Assembly: GCF_008370645.1 (NCBI RefSeq)
Contig: NZ_VTZN01000006.1
Location: 1-63,687 of the forward strand
Direction: 5' to 3'
Length of the DNA: 63,687 nt
From: Mycobacterium simiae
GTDB taxonomy: Bacteria > Actinomycetota > Actinomycetes > Mycobacteriales > Mycobacteriaceae
In this document: piece by piece, positions 9,414 to 18,740 of the stretch
Layout: the number at the start of each line of letters is the position of its first letter
How positions within the stretch are numbered: the first letter of the stretch is position 1
Notes under the pieces: model-generated
The model's database searches: none
What the model was told of the DNA's origin: nothing
Seen by the model: the letters and a program-made list of their open reading frames with translations, nothing else
Program-made: the position numbers and the translations under genes

Positions 9414-10469
9414 TCACCCGCCGATCGCGCTCATCGGCCGGCTGGGCTGAAGAAAGCCGCGCGTGTTGATCGCGTGTCCGGGAGCTTTGGCCCACATGGC
9501 GTCTCGCCAGCATTGGGCAATGTCGCTGTCGGTGGCGCCGGTGCGCAGCATCGATCGCAGGTCGGTTTCTGCGCTGCTGAACAGACACGACCGAAGCTGC
9601 CCGTCGGCGGTGAGCCGGGTACGGTCGCAGCCGGCGCAAAAAGGTTTGGTCACCGACGCGATGACTCCGACTTTGCCGGGCCCGCCGTTTACCAGCCACA
9701 GCTCGGCCGGCGCCGGGCCGCGTTCTTCGCGGTCGGCCGTGAGTTCGAATTCGGCCTGCAGACTGCTCAAAATCTCCTCGGCCTCAACCATTGTCCCGCG
9801 ATCCCAGCCATGCTGGGCATCCAACGGCATCTGTTCGATGAATCGCAGCTCATAGTCGTGAGCCAACGCAAAACCCAACAGCGAGGTCGCCTCGTCGTGA
9901 TTGACACCGCGCAGCAGAACCGAGTTGATTTTCACCGGACCCAGCCCGGCGTCTTTGGCCGCAGCCAAACCGGCCAGCACATCACGCAACCGGTCGCGGC
10001 GGGTGATCCGTTGGTAGCGGTCGGGTCGCAGCGTGTCCAGTGACACATTGACCCGGTCCACACCGGCCGCAGCCAGCGGGGCGGCCCGCCGAGTCAAACC
10101 GATACCGTTGCTGGTCAACGAGATTCGCGGTCTGGGACGCAATCGCGCGACCCGAGCGACAATGGACTCCAAGCCGCGACGCAGCAGCGGCTCACCGCCA
10201 GTGAATCGGACTTCACGGATGCCAAGCTGTGCTACCGCTATGGCAACCAGGCGCACCACTTCGTCATCGGTGAGCCGATCGAAATCAGCCATCCAGTCAA
10301 GGCCACCGGCGGGCATGCAATACGAGCAGCGCAGGTTGCACCGGTCGGTCAGCGACACCCGCAGGTCCACGGCCCGCCGTCCGAATCTATCGACCAAGTA
10401 CCGGCTCTCCGGGCGGTCGTAGCTTGGCCGCACCGTAATGCGAGGCGTGCCAAGGCTTATCACCGTCAT
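9414..10469 (-). CDS. moaA: GTP 3',8-cyclase MoaA
   Basis: This is the radical SAM enzyme that starts molybdenum cofactor synthesis from GTP. The first cluster motif is CNLRCSYC (about residues 42-49). The SAM-binding GGEPLLRRG follows, and the C-terminal cluster FCAGCDRTRL with a later cysteine in LRSCLF binds the second 4Fe-4S. The protein ends in GG, as needed for activity in known MoaA. The ATG at 10469 overlaps the moaE stop and gives 351 residues, close to usual. A more upstream start inside moaE is unlikely. Confidence 0.95.
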   Translation of the reverse strand: MTVISLGTPRITVRPSYDRPESRYLVDRFGRRAVDLRVSLTDRCNLRCSYCMPAGGLDWMADFDRLTDDEVVRLVAIAVAQLGIREVRFTGGEPLLRRGLESIVARVARLRPRPRISLTSNGIGLTRRAAPLAAAGVDRVNVSLDTLRPDRYQRITRRDRLRDVLAGLAAAKDAGLGPVKINSVLLRGVNHDEATSLLGFALAHDYELRFIEQMPLDAQHGWDRGTMVEAEEILSSLQAEFELTADREERGPAPAELWLVNGGPGKVGVIASVTKPFCAGCDRTRLTADGQLRSCLFSSAETDLRSMLRTGATDSDIAQCWRDAMWAKAPGHAINTRGFLQPSRPMSAIGG

Positions 10470-10975
10470 GGCGCACCGACCCACTGCCGTTCGCCGTCGG
10501 TGAAGACCTGAAGCTTCCACACCGGCAGGTCACGTTTGACTGCCTCAACCAACGCGCCGCACGCATCGAACGCCTGACGGCGGTGCTCGGCGGCCACCAC
10601 AACACACAACGCCACCTCCCCAACGTCCAGCCGACCGACCCGATGACCGGCCGCGATCCCACGCACGCCCCGATGCACGTGCGCCACATCGCCTGCGAGA
10701 CGGCCTAACACGGCCTCGGCGATCGGGTGCGCGCTGTACTCCAGCGCCACCACACGCTGACCCCGGTCATGGTCACGCACCGCACCGACAAATGTCACCA
10801 ACGCGCCCGCGGCCGGGTCATCCACAAAGTGCTGATAGCGCCCGACGTCCAGCGGAGCGGTTTCGATCCCGGCGCGCACCACGACGTCGTGACAGCCGAC
10901 GGTCACCTCATCCGGCCGGTGCTGGCCGATGTCGCCGGCGGCACCCGCCCCGCTAGCTTTGATGTTCGCTGGCAT
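10466..10975 (-). CDS. moaE: Molybdopterin synthase catalytic subunit MoaE
   Basis: This 169-residue subunit forms a heterotetramer with MoaD and inserts two sulfurs into the precursor. Recognisable blocks are GALVTFVGAVRDHDRGQ, LEYSAHPIAE, the histidine-arginine pair in AAEHRRQAFDAC and the catalytic-lysine-like VKRDLPVWK near the C-terminus. About 30 extra residues precede the domain. The ATG at 10975 is preferred over a TTG one codon earlier. It is the first gene of the minus-strand operon moaE-moaA-moaD-nitroreductase and is divergent from the SDR gene. Confidence 0.93.
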   Translation of the reverse strand: MPANIKASGAGAAGDIGQHRPDEVTVGCHDVVVRAGIETAPLDVGRYQHFVDDPAAGALVTFVGAVRDHDRGQRVVALEYSAHPIAEAVLGRLAGDVAHVHRGVRGIAAGHRVGRLDVGEVALCVVVAAEHRRQAFDACGALVEAVKRDLPVWKLQVFTDGERQWVGAP

Positions 10976-11151
10976 CAACCGTCCTCAACCCCTCGCCGAT
11001 GCGATCGCCGCACACCGCCGGCCAACGGCCGTGGTGAAGCGTCACCTTAGGACGGTCAGGTTGGCCAATCGTAGGTCATGTCGACCGAGGGTCGCGCCGG
11101 GTCGCCGTACGTAATCTATCCCGGTCGAATATCGCGACCCCTTGAAGCGAT

Positions 11152-12117
11152 ATGCGCGACCATGTGACGATGGCCGCAATGAAGGACCTCCAGCGCAAGG
11201 TCGCGGTCGTCACCGGCGGAGCCGGAGGCATCGGCCGGGCCATGGGCCGCCGTTTCGGCCAGGAGGGCATGAGGGTGGTGCTGGCCGACGTCCTCGCCGC
11301 ACCGCTGGACGAGGCGACGCGAGAACTTGCGGGCGAGGGCATCGAGGTGGTTGGTGTGATCACCGACGTCACCGACTATTCCTCGGTGGAGTCGCTGGCC
11401 AAGGAGGCGCTGCGCCGCTTTGGCGCGGTGCACGTGGTGTGCAACAACGCCGGCACCGGCGGGGTCTCCGAGGGCTATTTGTGGGAACACGACCTCGCCG
11501 ACTGGCGCTGGGGAATCGACGTCAACGTGCTGGGCGTCATCCACGGGATCAAGGCCTTCGTACCCATCCTGCTCGAGCAGGGCGAGGGACACGTGGTCAA
11601 CACCTGCTCGGGCAACGGCGGGTTCGCCCCGATCGCCCGGGGCGCCATGGGCGGGCCGGCCACCGCGGTCTACCCGATGACCAAGGCCGCCGTGCTCTGC
11701 CTCACCGAGAGCCTCTACACCCACCTGCAGATGACCGGCACGCGGGTGCGGGCGCATGTCCTATTTCCTACCGGCTTCTTGGACACCGGAATCTGGGAGT
11801 CCTGGCGGCACCGGCCGCAGCGCTATGCCGCGACCCAGGAGCGTCGGACACCCGAGCACACGCTGGCACAGGTGGTGGCGCGCTTCGAGGCGGCCGGCGG
11901 CCGCGTCGAGTTCACCCCCCTCAAGACGGTCGCTGACCAGGTGGTGCGGGGTATCCGGGCGGACCGCTTCTGGATGATGGGTCCTCCCACATCCGCCGAT
12001 GAGGTGGTGAGCCGCAAGGCGGCATCGATCCTGGCTCGCGCCAACCCGGACTACCTAGTCGACGTCCTCGGCCGGCATGCCGGGCAGGAACCCGAATCCG
12101 AAGGAGCGCAACGTTGA
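11152..12117 (+). CDS. Short-chain dehydrogenase/reductase
   Basis: This is a classical SDR of up to 321 residues. It has the dinucleotide motif TGGAGGIG, the structural NNAG, and the active-site tyrosine and lysine in YPMTK. ATG codons at 11152, 11170 and 11179 are all possible starts, and none has a strong ribosome site. The 3' end overlaps the TTG of the decarboxylase-like gene by 4 bp. As first gene of a cassette with a decarboxylase-like protein and two amidohydrolases, it probably oxidises a hydroxyl or ketone in a catabolic route; the substrate is unknown. Confidence 0.88.
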   Translation: MRDHVTMAAMKDLQRKVAVVTGGAGGIGRAMGRRFGQEGMRVVLADVLAAPLDEATRELAGEGIEVVGVITDVTDYSSVESLAKEALRRFGAVHVVCNNAGTGGVSEGYLWEHDLADWRWGIDVNVLGVIHGIKAFVPILLEQGEGHVVNTCSGNGGFAPIARGAMGGPATAVYPMTKAAVLCLTESLYTHLQMTGTRVRAHVLFPTGFLDTGIWESWRHRPQRYAATQERRTPEHTLAQVVARFEAAGGRVEFTPLKTVADQVVRGIRADRFWMMGPPTSADEVVSRKAASILARANPDYLVDVLGRHAGQEPESEGAQR

Positions 12118-12917
12118 TCACCACCGCAGTTCGCTACGGTCCCCGCCCACCCGAGGCGCAAGGCGACCACGAGGTCGACGCCACCAAGGCGCCCATCGCC
12201 ACCGAGGCGGTGACGGTCACCTACCTCACCGACCCGGAGATCGTCGCGGCGGTGCTGCCCCAGCCGTTGCGGCCGGCCGACGAGCCATTGGTGCGGGTGC
12301 AGCTGCAGCGGGTACGGATAGCGGCCAGGCCGCCGTTCGGGTCGGCGGTGTTTTCGGTGGCCGCCCGGCACGGCGAGCGCAGCGGCGACTATCCCCTCTT
12401 CATGCCCCAGTCCACCGAACAGTCGGTCACGGGTGGGCGCGAGACATTCGGCGAGCCCAAGAAATTGGCCCACATACACGTGGAGCGCGACAGCGACCGC
12501 ATCACCGCCTCCGTTGACCGGCTGGGCTATGAGCTCATCCGAGTGAACGGCCGAATCACCGGTCCGGGGGAGCTGCCGCCCGACCAGGTGAACACCGAGT
12601 TCTACTTCAAGTTCCTGCGTGCCCCCGACGGCAACGGCCTCACCGACCCCCACCTGGTCTACGGCGAGTACCACCGGCACTACGAGTTGCTGGAGAGCAT
12701 CGACGGCACGCTGGAGTTGAGCGAGTCGCCGCTGGACCCGGTGGCCGACATCGTGATCCGCCAGATCAGGTCGATCACCTGGTGCCGTCGGCGCACCGTG
12801 CAGGTCGGGCGGATCGCCGCGCGGGTGCCCCAGGAGTGGCTGCTGCCCTACGTGCACCAGCGCTACGACGACCCGGCCGTGTCCGCGGCCCCCGGCCCTG
12901 AGCCGGTACGGGTATAG
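12114..12917 (+). CDS. Acetoacetate decarboxylase-like protein
   Basis: The 267-residue product matches the acetoacetate decarboxylase fold. The tell-tale block is TGGRETFGEPKKLA near residues 103-116, where family enzymes carry the Schiff-base lysine. Other typical pieces are DYPLFMPQSTEQ and NTEFYFKFL. The start is a TTG overlapping the SDR stop. In non-clostridial genomes such proteins often act on other small beta-keto or hydroxylated acids, so the true reaction is open. It lies 2 bp upstream of the first amidohydrolase. Confidence 0.82.
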   Translation: MITTAVRYGPRPPEAQGDHEVDATKAPIATEAVTVTYLTDPEIVAAVLPQPLRPADEPLVRVQLQRVRIAARPPFGSAVFSVAARHGERSGDYPLFMPQSTEQSVTGGRETFGEPKKLAHIHVERDSDRITASVDRLGYELIRVNGRITGPGELPPDQVNTEFYFKFLRAPDGNGLTDPHLVYGEYHRHYELLESIDGTLELSESPLDPVADIVIRQIRSITWCRRRTVQVGRIAARVPQEWLLPYVHQRYDDPAVSAAPGPEPVRV

Positions 12918-12919
12918 CG

Positions 12920-14134
12920 ATGGACCGGTACACGATCATCTCGGCCGACTGCCATGGCGGCGCCGACCTGCTCGACTACCGCGAGTATCTCGATCCGCAG
13001 TACCGCGACGAGTTCGACGGCTGGGCAACGACGTTCGTTAACCCGTTCGGCGATCTTGCCGAGGCCGACGCCGAGCACAACTGGAACAGCGATTTGCGCA
13101 ACGCCGAGCTGGATCAAGACGGCATAGCGGGGGAAGTCCTTTTCCCCAATACTGTGCCGCCGTTCTTTCCTCAGGGCAGCCTGGCCGCCTCCGCGCCGCA
13201 GACTGCCCGGGAGCTGCAGCTGCGCTGGGCCGGGCTGCGGGCGCACAATCGTTGGCTGGCCGACTTCTGTGCCCTGTCGCCGCAGCGGCGCGCCGGAGTG
13301 GGCCAGATCCTGCTCGGGGACCTCGACAAAGCCGTAGCCGAAGTGGCACATATCGCCCAGCTAGGGCTGCGCGGAGGTGTGCTGTTGCCCGGGGTGGTCC
13401 CCGGCACCGGCATTCCCCCGCTGTATGCCGAGCACTGGGAGCCGCTGTGGGCGGCGTGCGAGGAGGCCGGCCTGGTGGTCAACCACCACGGTGGCGGCGC
13501 CGGACCCAGCCCGACCGACGGGTGGGGCAGCTCGTTGGCGGTATGGGTGTACGAGTCGCACTGGTGGGCGCACCGGGCGCTGTGGCATCTGATCTTGAGC
13601 GGTGTACTCGATCGGCATCCCGACCTCACCCTGGTCTTCACCGAGCAGGGCGCCGGGTGGGTACCGGCGACCCTCGACTCGCTCGATGTGGCAGCAGCCC
13701 GGTACGCGCGGCCGAACTCGGCGATCGCCCGCTTCGCCGGGCCCAGCGCCGGCTCGCTGACCCTCAAGCCCAGCCAGTACTGGGCCCGGCAGTGTTACGT
13801 CGGTGCCAGCTTCCTGCGCCCGGTCGAGTGCGCCCAGCGCCATCGAATCGGCGTCGACCGGATCATGTGGGGAAGCGACTACCCGCACCTAGAGGGAACC
13901 GCTCCCTATACCCGGGAGGCGCTGCGCCACACCTTCAGCGGAGTGCCGACCGACGAGGTGGCGGCCATGGTGGGCGGGACCGCGGCGGCCGTCTACGGCT
14001 TCGACCTCGACACGCTGGCACCGCTGGCCGACCGAATCGGCCCAACCGTGGCCGAGGTCGCCGAGCCGCTGACGACCGTGCCCGCCGACGCCACCAGCAC
14101 CGCCTTCGAGCCCGACCCGATCCGTGCCTGGTAG
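12920..14134 (+). CDS. Amidohydrolase-family protein (TIM barrel), copy 1
   Basis: This 404-residue member of amidohydrolase family 2 starts MDRYTIISADCHGG. The first metal site appears as D-C-H rather than the common HxH. Further candidate ligands are the histidines in VNHHGGGAG and the aspartate in IMWGSDYPH. Family members include decarboxylases of aromatic acids and ring-cleavage products as well as hydrolases. It resembles the next gene along its whole length, so the two arose by duplication or act as partners. No signal peptide is seen. Confidence 0.86.
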   Translation: MDRYTIISADCHGGADLLDYREYLDPQYRDEFDGWATTFVNPFGDLAEADAEHNWNSDLRNAELDQDGIAGEVLFPNTVPPFFPQGSLAASAPQTARELQLRWAGLRAHNRWLADFCALSPQRRAGVGQILLGDLDKAVAEVAHIAQLGLRGGVLLPGVVPGTGIPPLYAEHWEPLWAACEEAGLVVNHHGGGAGPSPTDGWGSSLAVWVYESHWWAHRALWHLILSGVLDRHPDLTLVFTEQGAGWVPATLDSLDVAAARYARPNSAIARFAGPSAGSLTLKPSQYWARQCYVGASFLRPVECAQRHRIGVDRIMWGSDYPHLEGTAPYTREALRHTFSGVPTDEVAAMVGGTAAAVYGFDLDTLAPLADRIGPTVAEVAEPLTTVPADATSTAFEPDPIRAW

Positions 14135-14147
14135 CGAAAGGACCACT

Positions 14148-15425
14148 GTGGAGCCCCTCGAGCACTATGTCGTCATCTCCGCCGATTGCCACGCGGAGCT
14201 GCCCACCGAGCAGTACCGCGACTACGTCGATCCGGAATACCGGGAGGAATTCGCGGCCTACCTGGCCGAGAAGGCAGCCGCGTCGCAGGTCGGCGGGTTC
14301 ATCGACGAGCAGTTCGCGCAGCAGTGGTTTTCCGAGCATGGCGACGGCATCGCCGGCGGCTGGGATGTCGGTCTTCGGGACAAGGAGCTCGACGGCGACG
14401 GGGTGGTCGGCGAGGTGATCTTCCCCGACGCCGACGCCGTAACCGGGGTCGCCGGGGCTCCGTTCGGTGCCGGCTTGGGCCAGTCGGGCGACCTCGACCC
14501 GGGCCGGGCGATGGCCGGGGCGCGAGCCCACAACCGTTGGTTGGCCGAGCTCTGTAGCCACAGCCCCGAGCGGCGGGCCGGGGTGGCGGTGGTGCCGATA
14601 CTGGCCGACGTCGATGCCGCGGTTGCCGAGATCACCCGTGCGGCGGAGTCCGGGCTGCGGGGCGGGATCATGATCCCGGCGCGCTGGGTCGGCTACCCGC
14701 CGTATCACGACCGTCGCTACGACAAGGTTTGGGCCGCTTGCCAGGACCTGCAGATGCCGGTGCACACCCACGTCGGCTCCGCCCCGCAGGAGGAGTACGG
14801 AGGGCATCTCGGCATCTATGTCACCGAGGTGCGCTGGTGGGGGGCCCGGCCATTGTGGTTCGCCTTGTGGTCCGGGGTGTTCGAACGCTTCCCCCGGCTG
14901 CGCTGGGGGGCCACCGAGTGCGGTGCGTTTTGGGCCAACGACTTGCTGTGGCTGATGGACACGCGGTACCTGCGTGCGCACTCGGCCAAGAAGATGAGCC
15001 ATCTGATGGAGGGCGATCTGACGATGCCGCCCTCGGCCTACTTCGACCGCAATTGCTTCATTGGGGCAACCACCACCGAGCGCCGGGAGCTGGCGCGGCG
15101 CTACGAGATCGGCGTGTCCAATATGTTGTGGGGCAATGACTTTCCGCATCCGGAAGGGACCTGGCCGCACACCCGCGAATGGCTGCGGCGCTCGTTTTGG
15201 GACATTCCCGTCGACGAGACCCGGAAGATTCTGGGCCTGGCAGCGGCCGAGGTGTACAACTTCGATGTGGGCGCCCTGGCTGCGCTGGCCGAGCGCATCG
15301 GCCCTACCCCGGCGGAGTTGGGCCAAGACGATGCGGTGAGCGTGCCCAAGTGGTCGGCGGCCCGCCAGGCTGGCCGCCATTGGCTGACGGGTGCCGAGCC
15401 TTTGCCTGACCTGGTCGAGAACTGA
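14148..15425 (+). CDS. Amidohydrolase-family protein (TIM barrel), copy 2
   Basis: The GTG at 14148 is chosen because GAAAGGA precedes it by 6 bases; an upstream GTG at 14124 lacks this. The 425-residue product repeats the pattern of copy 1: VVISADCHAELP at the start, MPVHTHVGSAP in the middle and MLWGNDFPHPEGTWPHT near the end. The last block has the same metal-binding aspartate. A second metal-dependent decarboxylase or hydrolase on a related intermediate is the likeliest role. It is the last gene of the cassette. Confidence 0.86.
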   Translation: MEPLEHYVVISADCHAELPTEQYRDYVDPEYREEFAAYLAEKAAASQVGGFIDEQFAQQWFSEHGDGIAGGWDVGLRDKELDGDGVVGEVIFPDADAVTGVAGAPFGAGLGQSGDLDPGRAMAGARAHNRWLAELCSHSPERRAGVAVVPILADVDAAVAEITRAAESGLRGGIMIPARWVGYPPYHDRRYDKVWAACQDLQMPVHTHVGSAPQEEYGGHLGIYVTEVRWWGARPLWFALWSGVFERFPRLRWGATECGAFWANDLLWLMDTRYLRAHSAKKMSHLMEGDLTMPPSAYFDRNCFIGATTTERRELARRYEIGVSNMLWGNDFPHPEGTWPHTREWLRRSFWDIPVDETRKILGLAAAEVYNFDVGALAALAERIGPTPAELGQDDAVSVPKWSAARQAGRHWLTGAEPLPDLVEN

Positions 15426-16004
15426 GGACTGTGGCGGAACCTGGGAGACGACGGAGTCAGACTGCGACCATCGTCAATCTCTATGACTGGGGAACCCTCT
15501 GGACTGGACGCGCAAGGAAGCTGTTGCCGAGACCGCCGCTGAAGCGTTCGACCGTGAATTGCTCTATCTTGCGGCAGTTTTCGATATCTGCGGAGGTGCT
15601 TAGCAAGCGATGATCGACCTGTCCGTGGTTCGGAAAGGCTCGGGCTGACTCGACTCGCGGACCTTCGTCGACAACGCAGTCCGAACGCAGTACCACGAGC
15701 CACTCCTGGCGGACGTGAAGCGGCTGCGAGCGTATGCGTGGCTTTGCAAGCAGTTGCGGAACCACATCCACGACGGCGTCCTTGCCGTTGACACCCACCC
15801 TGGCCGCAGCTATGGCAACACCATGAACGTGGCGCTGAATCTCGGGTTGATTCCCGAGCTCGCTCCCGGGTGTGGACATTGAGATGACGCAGGACCATTA
15901 CGACGCACTGGGAGCGTGGCAGACCGAGCCTGTTTCGCTCTTGACCAGTTCGTCAAACCGCCACGGAGGGCGAACTGCATCTCGTCACACAGCGCGGCGG
16001 CGTC
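15426..16004 (+). other. Gap with decayed coding sequence, not recognised
   Basis: No intact gene is seen here. A plus-strand frame from about 15664 to 15881 reads like protein (for example RLRAYAWLCKQLRNH and GRSYGNTMNVALNLGL) but has no start, and stop codons break the frames around it. I cannot place it in a family. It may be the remains of a gene lost between the amidohydrolase cassette and the TetR regulator. Confidence 0.4.
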
Positions 16005-16628
16005 CTAATCCGCAGACTGACTGGCACCCATCGATGCCAGCATTCCTAGCGCACTGAGCGCATCGAGTGTCTCGGCCGCATTCGGAGTGGCCGCTGGGTC
16101 CGCGACCCATTGCAACATCAGGCCGTCGCAAACCGCCATCAGCACCGACGCGATGGCGGCCAAGTTCTGTGGCGCCGACATACTCGCATCGCCCCTGTGC
16201 TGGGTCGCAAGCCGAACAGCAGAATCACGCACTCCCGCATATCCCGCCGCGAGCCGTTCTCGCAATTCCTGTGACCGCAGCGCCGGCGCATACGACTCAA
16301 CGCACGTGTGCACCGACGACCGCAGATCGGCGAACGAATCGATCGCGGCATGCAAGATGGCGCCCAATTGATCACGCGGTGCCAGACCCGCTGCCGCCTC
16401 GAAGGCCTGCTCGACGCGCTGGTTCCACATCCCAAAACACTGGCTCAACGCCGCATTGACGAGTGCTTCCTTGCTGCCGAAGTGGTAGTTGATCGAGGCC
16501 ACGTTCGCCCCCGCCGCTCTTGCGATGTCGCGTGACGAGGTTGCGGCATAGCCTTGCTCCGCAATGCACGTCAGAGCGCCCCTGAGTAGGCGGTCCTTGC
16601 TACTCGTGTCATCGGCGGCATCTTGCAT
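16005..16628 (-). CDS. TetR-family transcriptional regulator
   Basis: The 207-residue product has a TetR N-terminal helix-turn-helix (about residues 12-58), with the signature YAATSSRDIARAAG followed by NVASINYHFGSKEALV. The rest is an all-helical ligand-binding and dimer domain. It is divergent from the P450 gene with 81 bp between starts, and a near-perfect palindrome lies in that space. A repressor of itself and the P450 gene is the simplest model. The arrangement matches what I recall for Rv0135c beside cyp138 (Rv0136). Confidence 0.92.
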   Translation of the reverse strand: MQDAADDTSSKDRLLRGALTCIAEQGYAATSSRDIARAAGANVASINYHFGSKEALVNAALSQCFGMWNQRVEQAFEAAAGLAPRDQLGAILHAAIDSFADLRSSVHTCVESYAPALRSQELRERLAAGYAGVRDSAVRLATQHRGDASMSAPQNLAAIASVLMAVCDGLMLQWVADPAATPNAAETLDALSALGMLASMGASQSAD

Positions 16629-16644
16629 GTCGCTAGCCTACCTG

Positions 16645-16677
16645 GTAAACAAACGTTTGAATAAAACATTCGTTTAC
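16645..16677. promoter_or_regulatory. Probable TetR operator between tetR and P450
   Basis: A 33-bp imperfect palindrome begins GTAAAC and ends GTTTAC, and contains the perfect 10-bp palindrome CAAACGTTTG. It lies between the divergent starts at 16628 and 16710. Size and symmetry fit a site for one or two TetR dimers. Confidence 0.75.
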
Positions 16678-16709
16678 GTGTTGGGCGCAGTAGACCCAGG
16701 GAGGCATCG

Positions 16710-18074
16710 ATGGGATCGCTGTATCCGCCCGGTCCGCGATGGCCCGCGGCCGTGCAAAGCGTGCTGTTCCAGCGCCATCGTGCGTGGTTTCTTCCGGCTA
16801 TGGCCGGTCGCTACGGAGATGTTTTCTCGCTGCGCGTTCCCCCCTATGCCGACCACCTGGTGGTGTTCAACCGGCCCGAACACATCAAAGAGATCTTCGC
16901 GGCCGACCCGCGTGACCTCCACGCCGGTGAAGGCAACCAGATCCTTGGACCGGTGATGGGTGAGCATTCGGTGCTGCTCACCGACGAAGCGGAGCATGCC
17001 CGTGCGCGTCGGCTGCTGATGCCGGCGTTCAACGGTGCGTCGCTGCGTGGCTACCGCAGCCTGGTCGCAAGCCTGGCTCGCGCCGAGGTCGACCAGTGGC
17101 AGCCCAACACCGCACTTCGCGCGCTGGATCGGATGAACGCACTGACCCTCGAGGTCATCATGCGCGTCGTGTTCGGTGTTACCGATGCTCGCACTCGTCA
17201 TCAGCTTGCGCCGAGGCTGAACCGGATCGTCGATGTTAGCCCAATCATGCTGCTGGGCTGGGTGTTCCCGATGCTGGGCCGTTTCGGACCGTGGAAGCGG
17301 TTCCGCGACAACCAGAACGAGATCGATGCGGTGCTGTACACCGAAATTGGCCGCCGCCGCCGAGCGGCCGACCTGAGCCAGCGAAGCGACGTGCTCTCCA
17401 GGCTGCTGCAAGCCGGTCACCAAGGCGATGACGCGCCCCTCACCGACGCCGAGCTGCGCGATCAGCTGGTGACGCTACTGCTGGCAGGACACGAAACCAC
17501 CGCGGCAGCCCTGGCGTGGACGCTGCATGAGCTAGCCCGCCATCCCGATATCCAGCACCGCGCCTATCTGGCAGCCCGTGACAACGACGACACATATCTG
17601 GAAGCCGTGCTGAAAGAAGCCATGCGGCTGCACCCCGTAATAGCTTCCACCGCACGCAAACTCACCCGCGACCAAGTCATTGGCGGCTGGGACCTACCCG
17701 CGGGCACCGTCGTCAACACCTCCATCCTGCTGGCCCACCAGCGCCCGGACAGCTACCTGGACACGGGCATCTACCGGCCCGAGCGATTCCTTGACAACGA
17801 GGTCGAACCCAACACCTGGCTGCCGTTTGGGGGCGGGGTCCGCCGCTGCATCGGTGCCGGGTTCTCACTCATGGAGGGCACCACCGTGCTACGCGAAATC
17901 CTCACCCGCTACACCCTTACGCCAGCTGTCGGCAACCGGGCAGAACGCGGGCGAGTACGCAACATCACCAACGTGCCGAAGCACGGGGCTCGCATTACCA
18001 TCGCCCGGAGAGTTCGAGTCGCCCAACACTATCTACCGGCGCTGCTGCGAAATACCCATCAACACGAGCGATAG
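16710..18074 (+). CDS. Cytochrome P450, CYP138-like
   Basis: The 454-residue P450 has all class landmarks: the oxygen-binding I-helix AGHETT, the ExxR pair in KEAMRL, and the heme-cysteine loop FGGGVRRCIG. No membrane anchor is seen, as usual for bacterial enzymes. The divergent TetR gene and overall look suggest the CYP138 family, whose substrate is not established. A short run of uneven coding follows the stop, so the last 20 residues (RVRVAQHYLPALLRN) may be a lineage-specific extension. A ferredoxin and reductase must come from elsewhere. Confidence 0.9.
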   Translation: MGSLYPPGPRWPAAVQSVLFQRHRAWFLPAMAGRYGDVFSLRVPPYADHLVVFNRPEHIKEIFAADPRDLHAGEGNQILGPVMGEHSVLLTDEAEHARARRLLMPAFNGASLRGYRSLVASLARAEVDQWQPNTALRALDRMNALTLEVIMRVVFGVTDARTRHQLAPRLNRIVDVSPIMLLGWVFPMLGRFGPWKRFRDNQNEIDAVLYTEIGRRRRAADLSQRSDVLSRLLQAGHQGDDAPLTDAELRDQLVTLLLAGHETTAAALAWTLHELARHPDIQHRAYLAARDNDDTYLEAVLKEAMRLHPVIASTARKLTRDQVIGGWDLPAGTVVNTSILLAHQRPDSYLDTGIYRPERFLDNEVEPNTWLPFGGGVRRCIGAGFSLMEGTTVLREILTRYTLTPAVGNRAERGRVRNITNVPKHGARITIARRVRVAQHYLPALLRNTHQHER

Positions 18075-18097
18075 GGGAAACGGAGTGGTCAACACGC

Positions 18098-18556
18098 ATG
18101 ATCGCACCGAGCGGTGGCATCGATACTGAGACAAGAAATCCCGCTCTTATGGCCGCGAAATGCGGTTCGGCAGCGCATGCTCTTCGGCAATCCGCAGTCC
18201 GTGCACGCGACCTAGACCGCGAAATCGAGTTGCGACAAGGCGATGCGTGCCGTCTGCCGTTCACCGACGCCACCTTCGGCACGGTGGTGTGCACCTTCGG
18301 GTTGTGCGCAATACATGGCCCCGGTATGGATGCCCGGCGGAAAGTTGATCCTGGTGGCCCACATCGCCAGCTCATCTCGCATCGCCAGCGGTGTGCAGCA
18401 CGCGCTCGAAGTGGTAACGGTGCCGATGGCAAACGAGCATTTCCGCAACGGCCGCTCACCAAAGTGGCCGATCGCCCATTCGTCATCGAATGCTCAGCAA
18501 GCTTCAAGCTCGGTCTGATCGAGCGCATGGTCGCGCCTAAGAGCGTTCGCGACTAG
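18098..18556 (+). pseudogene. Decayed SAM-dependent methyltransferase
   Basis: Pieces of a class I methyltransferase lie in different frames. LRQGDACRLPFTDATFGTVV is the post-motif I region, the segment near 18325-18350 holds a broken motif III (MPGGKLILVAHIASS), and FKLGLIERMVAPK is the C-terminus. The N-terminal SAM-binding motif is absent. At least two frameshifts are needed to join the pieces, so no functional product is expected. Confidence 0.75.
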
Positions 18557-18740
18557 CCCAGACGCCGCCACTACCCACCGGGCACGAACAGCGGCCCGAT
18601 ACCGATCGCGCTGGCAAGCGACTAGCGGCTGCCGTTTGGCGTTGCCTCGTCGCACTGACTGCACCAGTTAGTTGTCATCCCGCATGCCAGGCTGGCCATC
18701 CAAGTTGCATTCGTGGGAGCCGGTACACTAGATTCTACAA

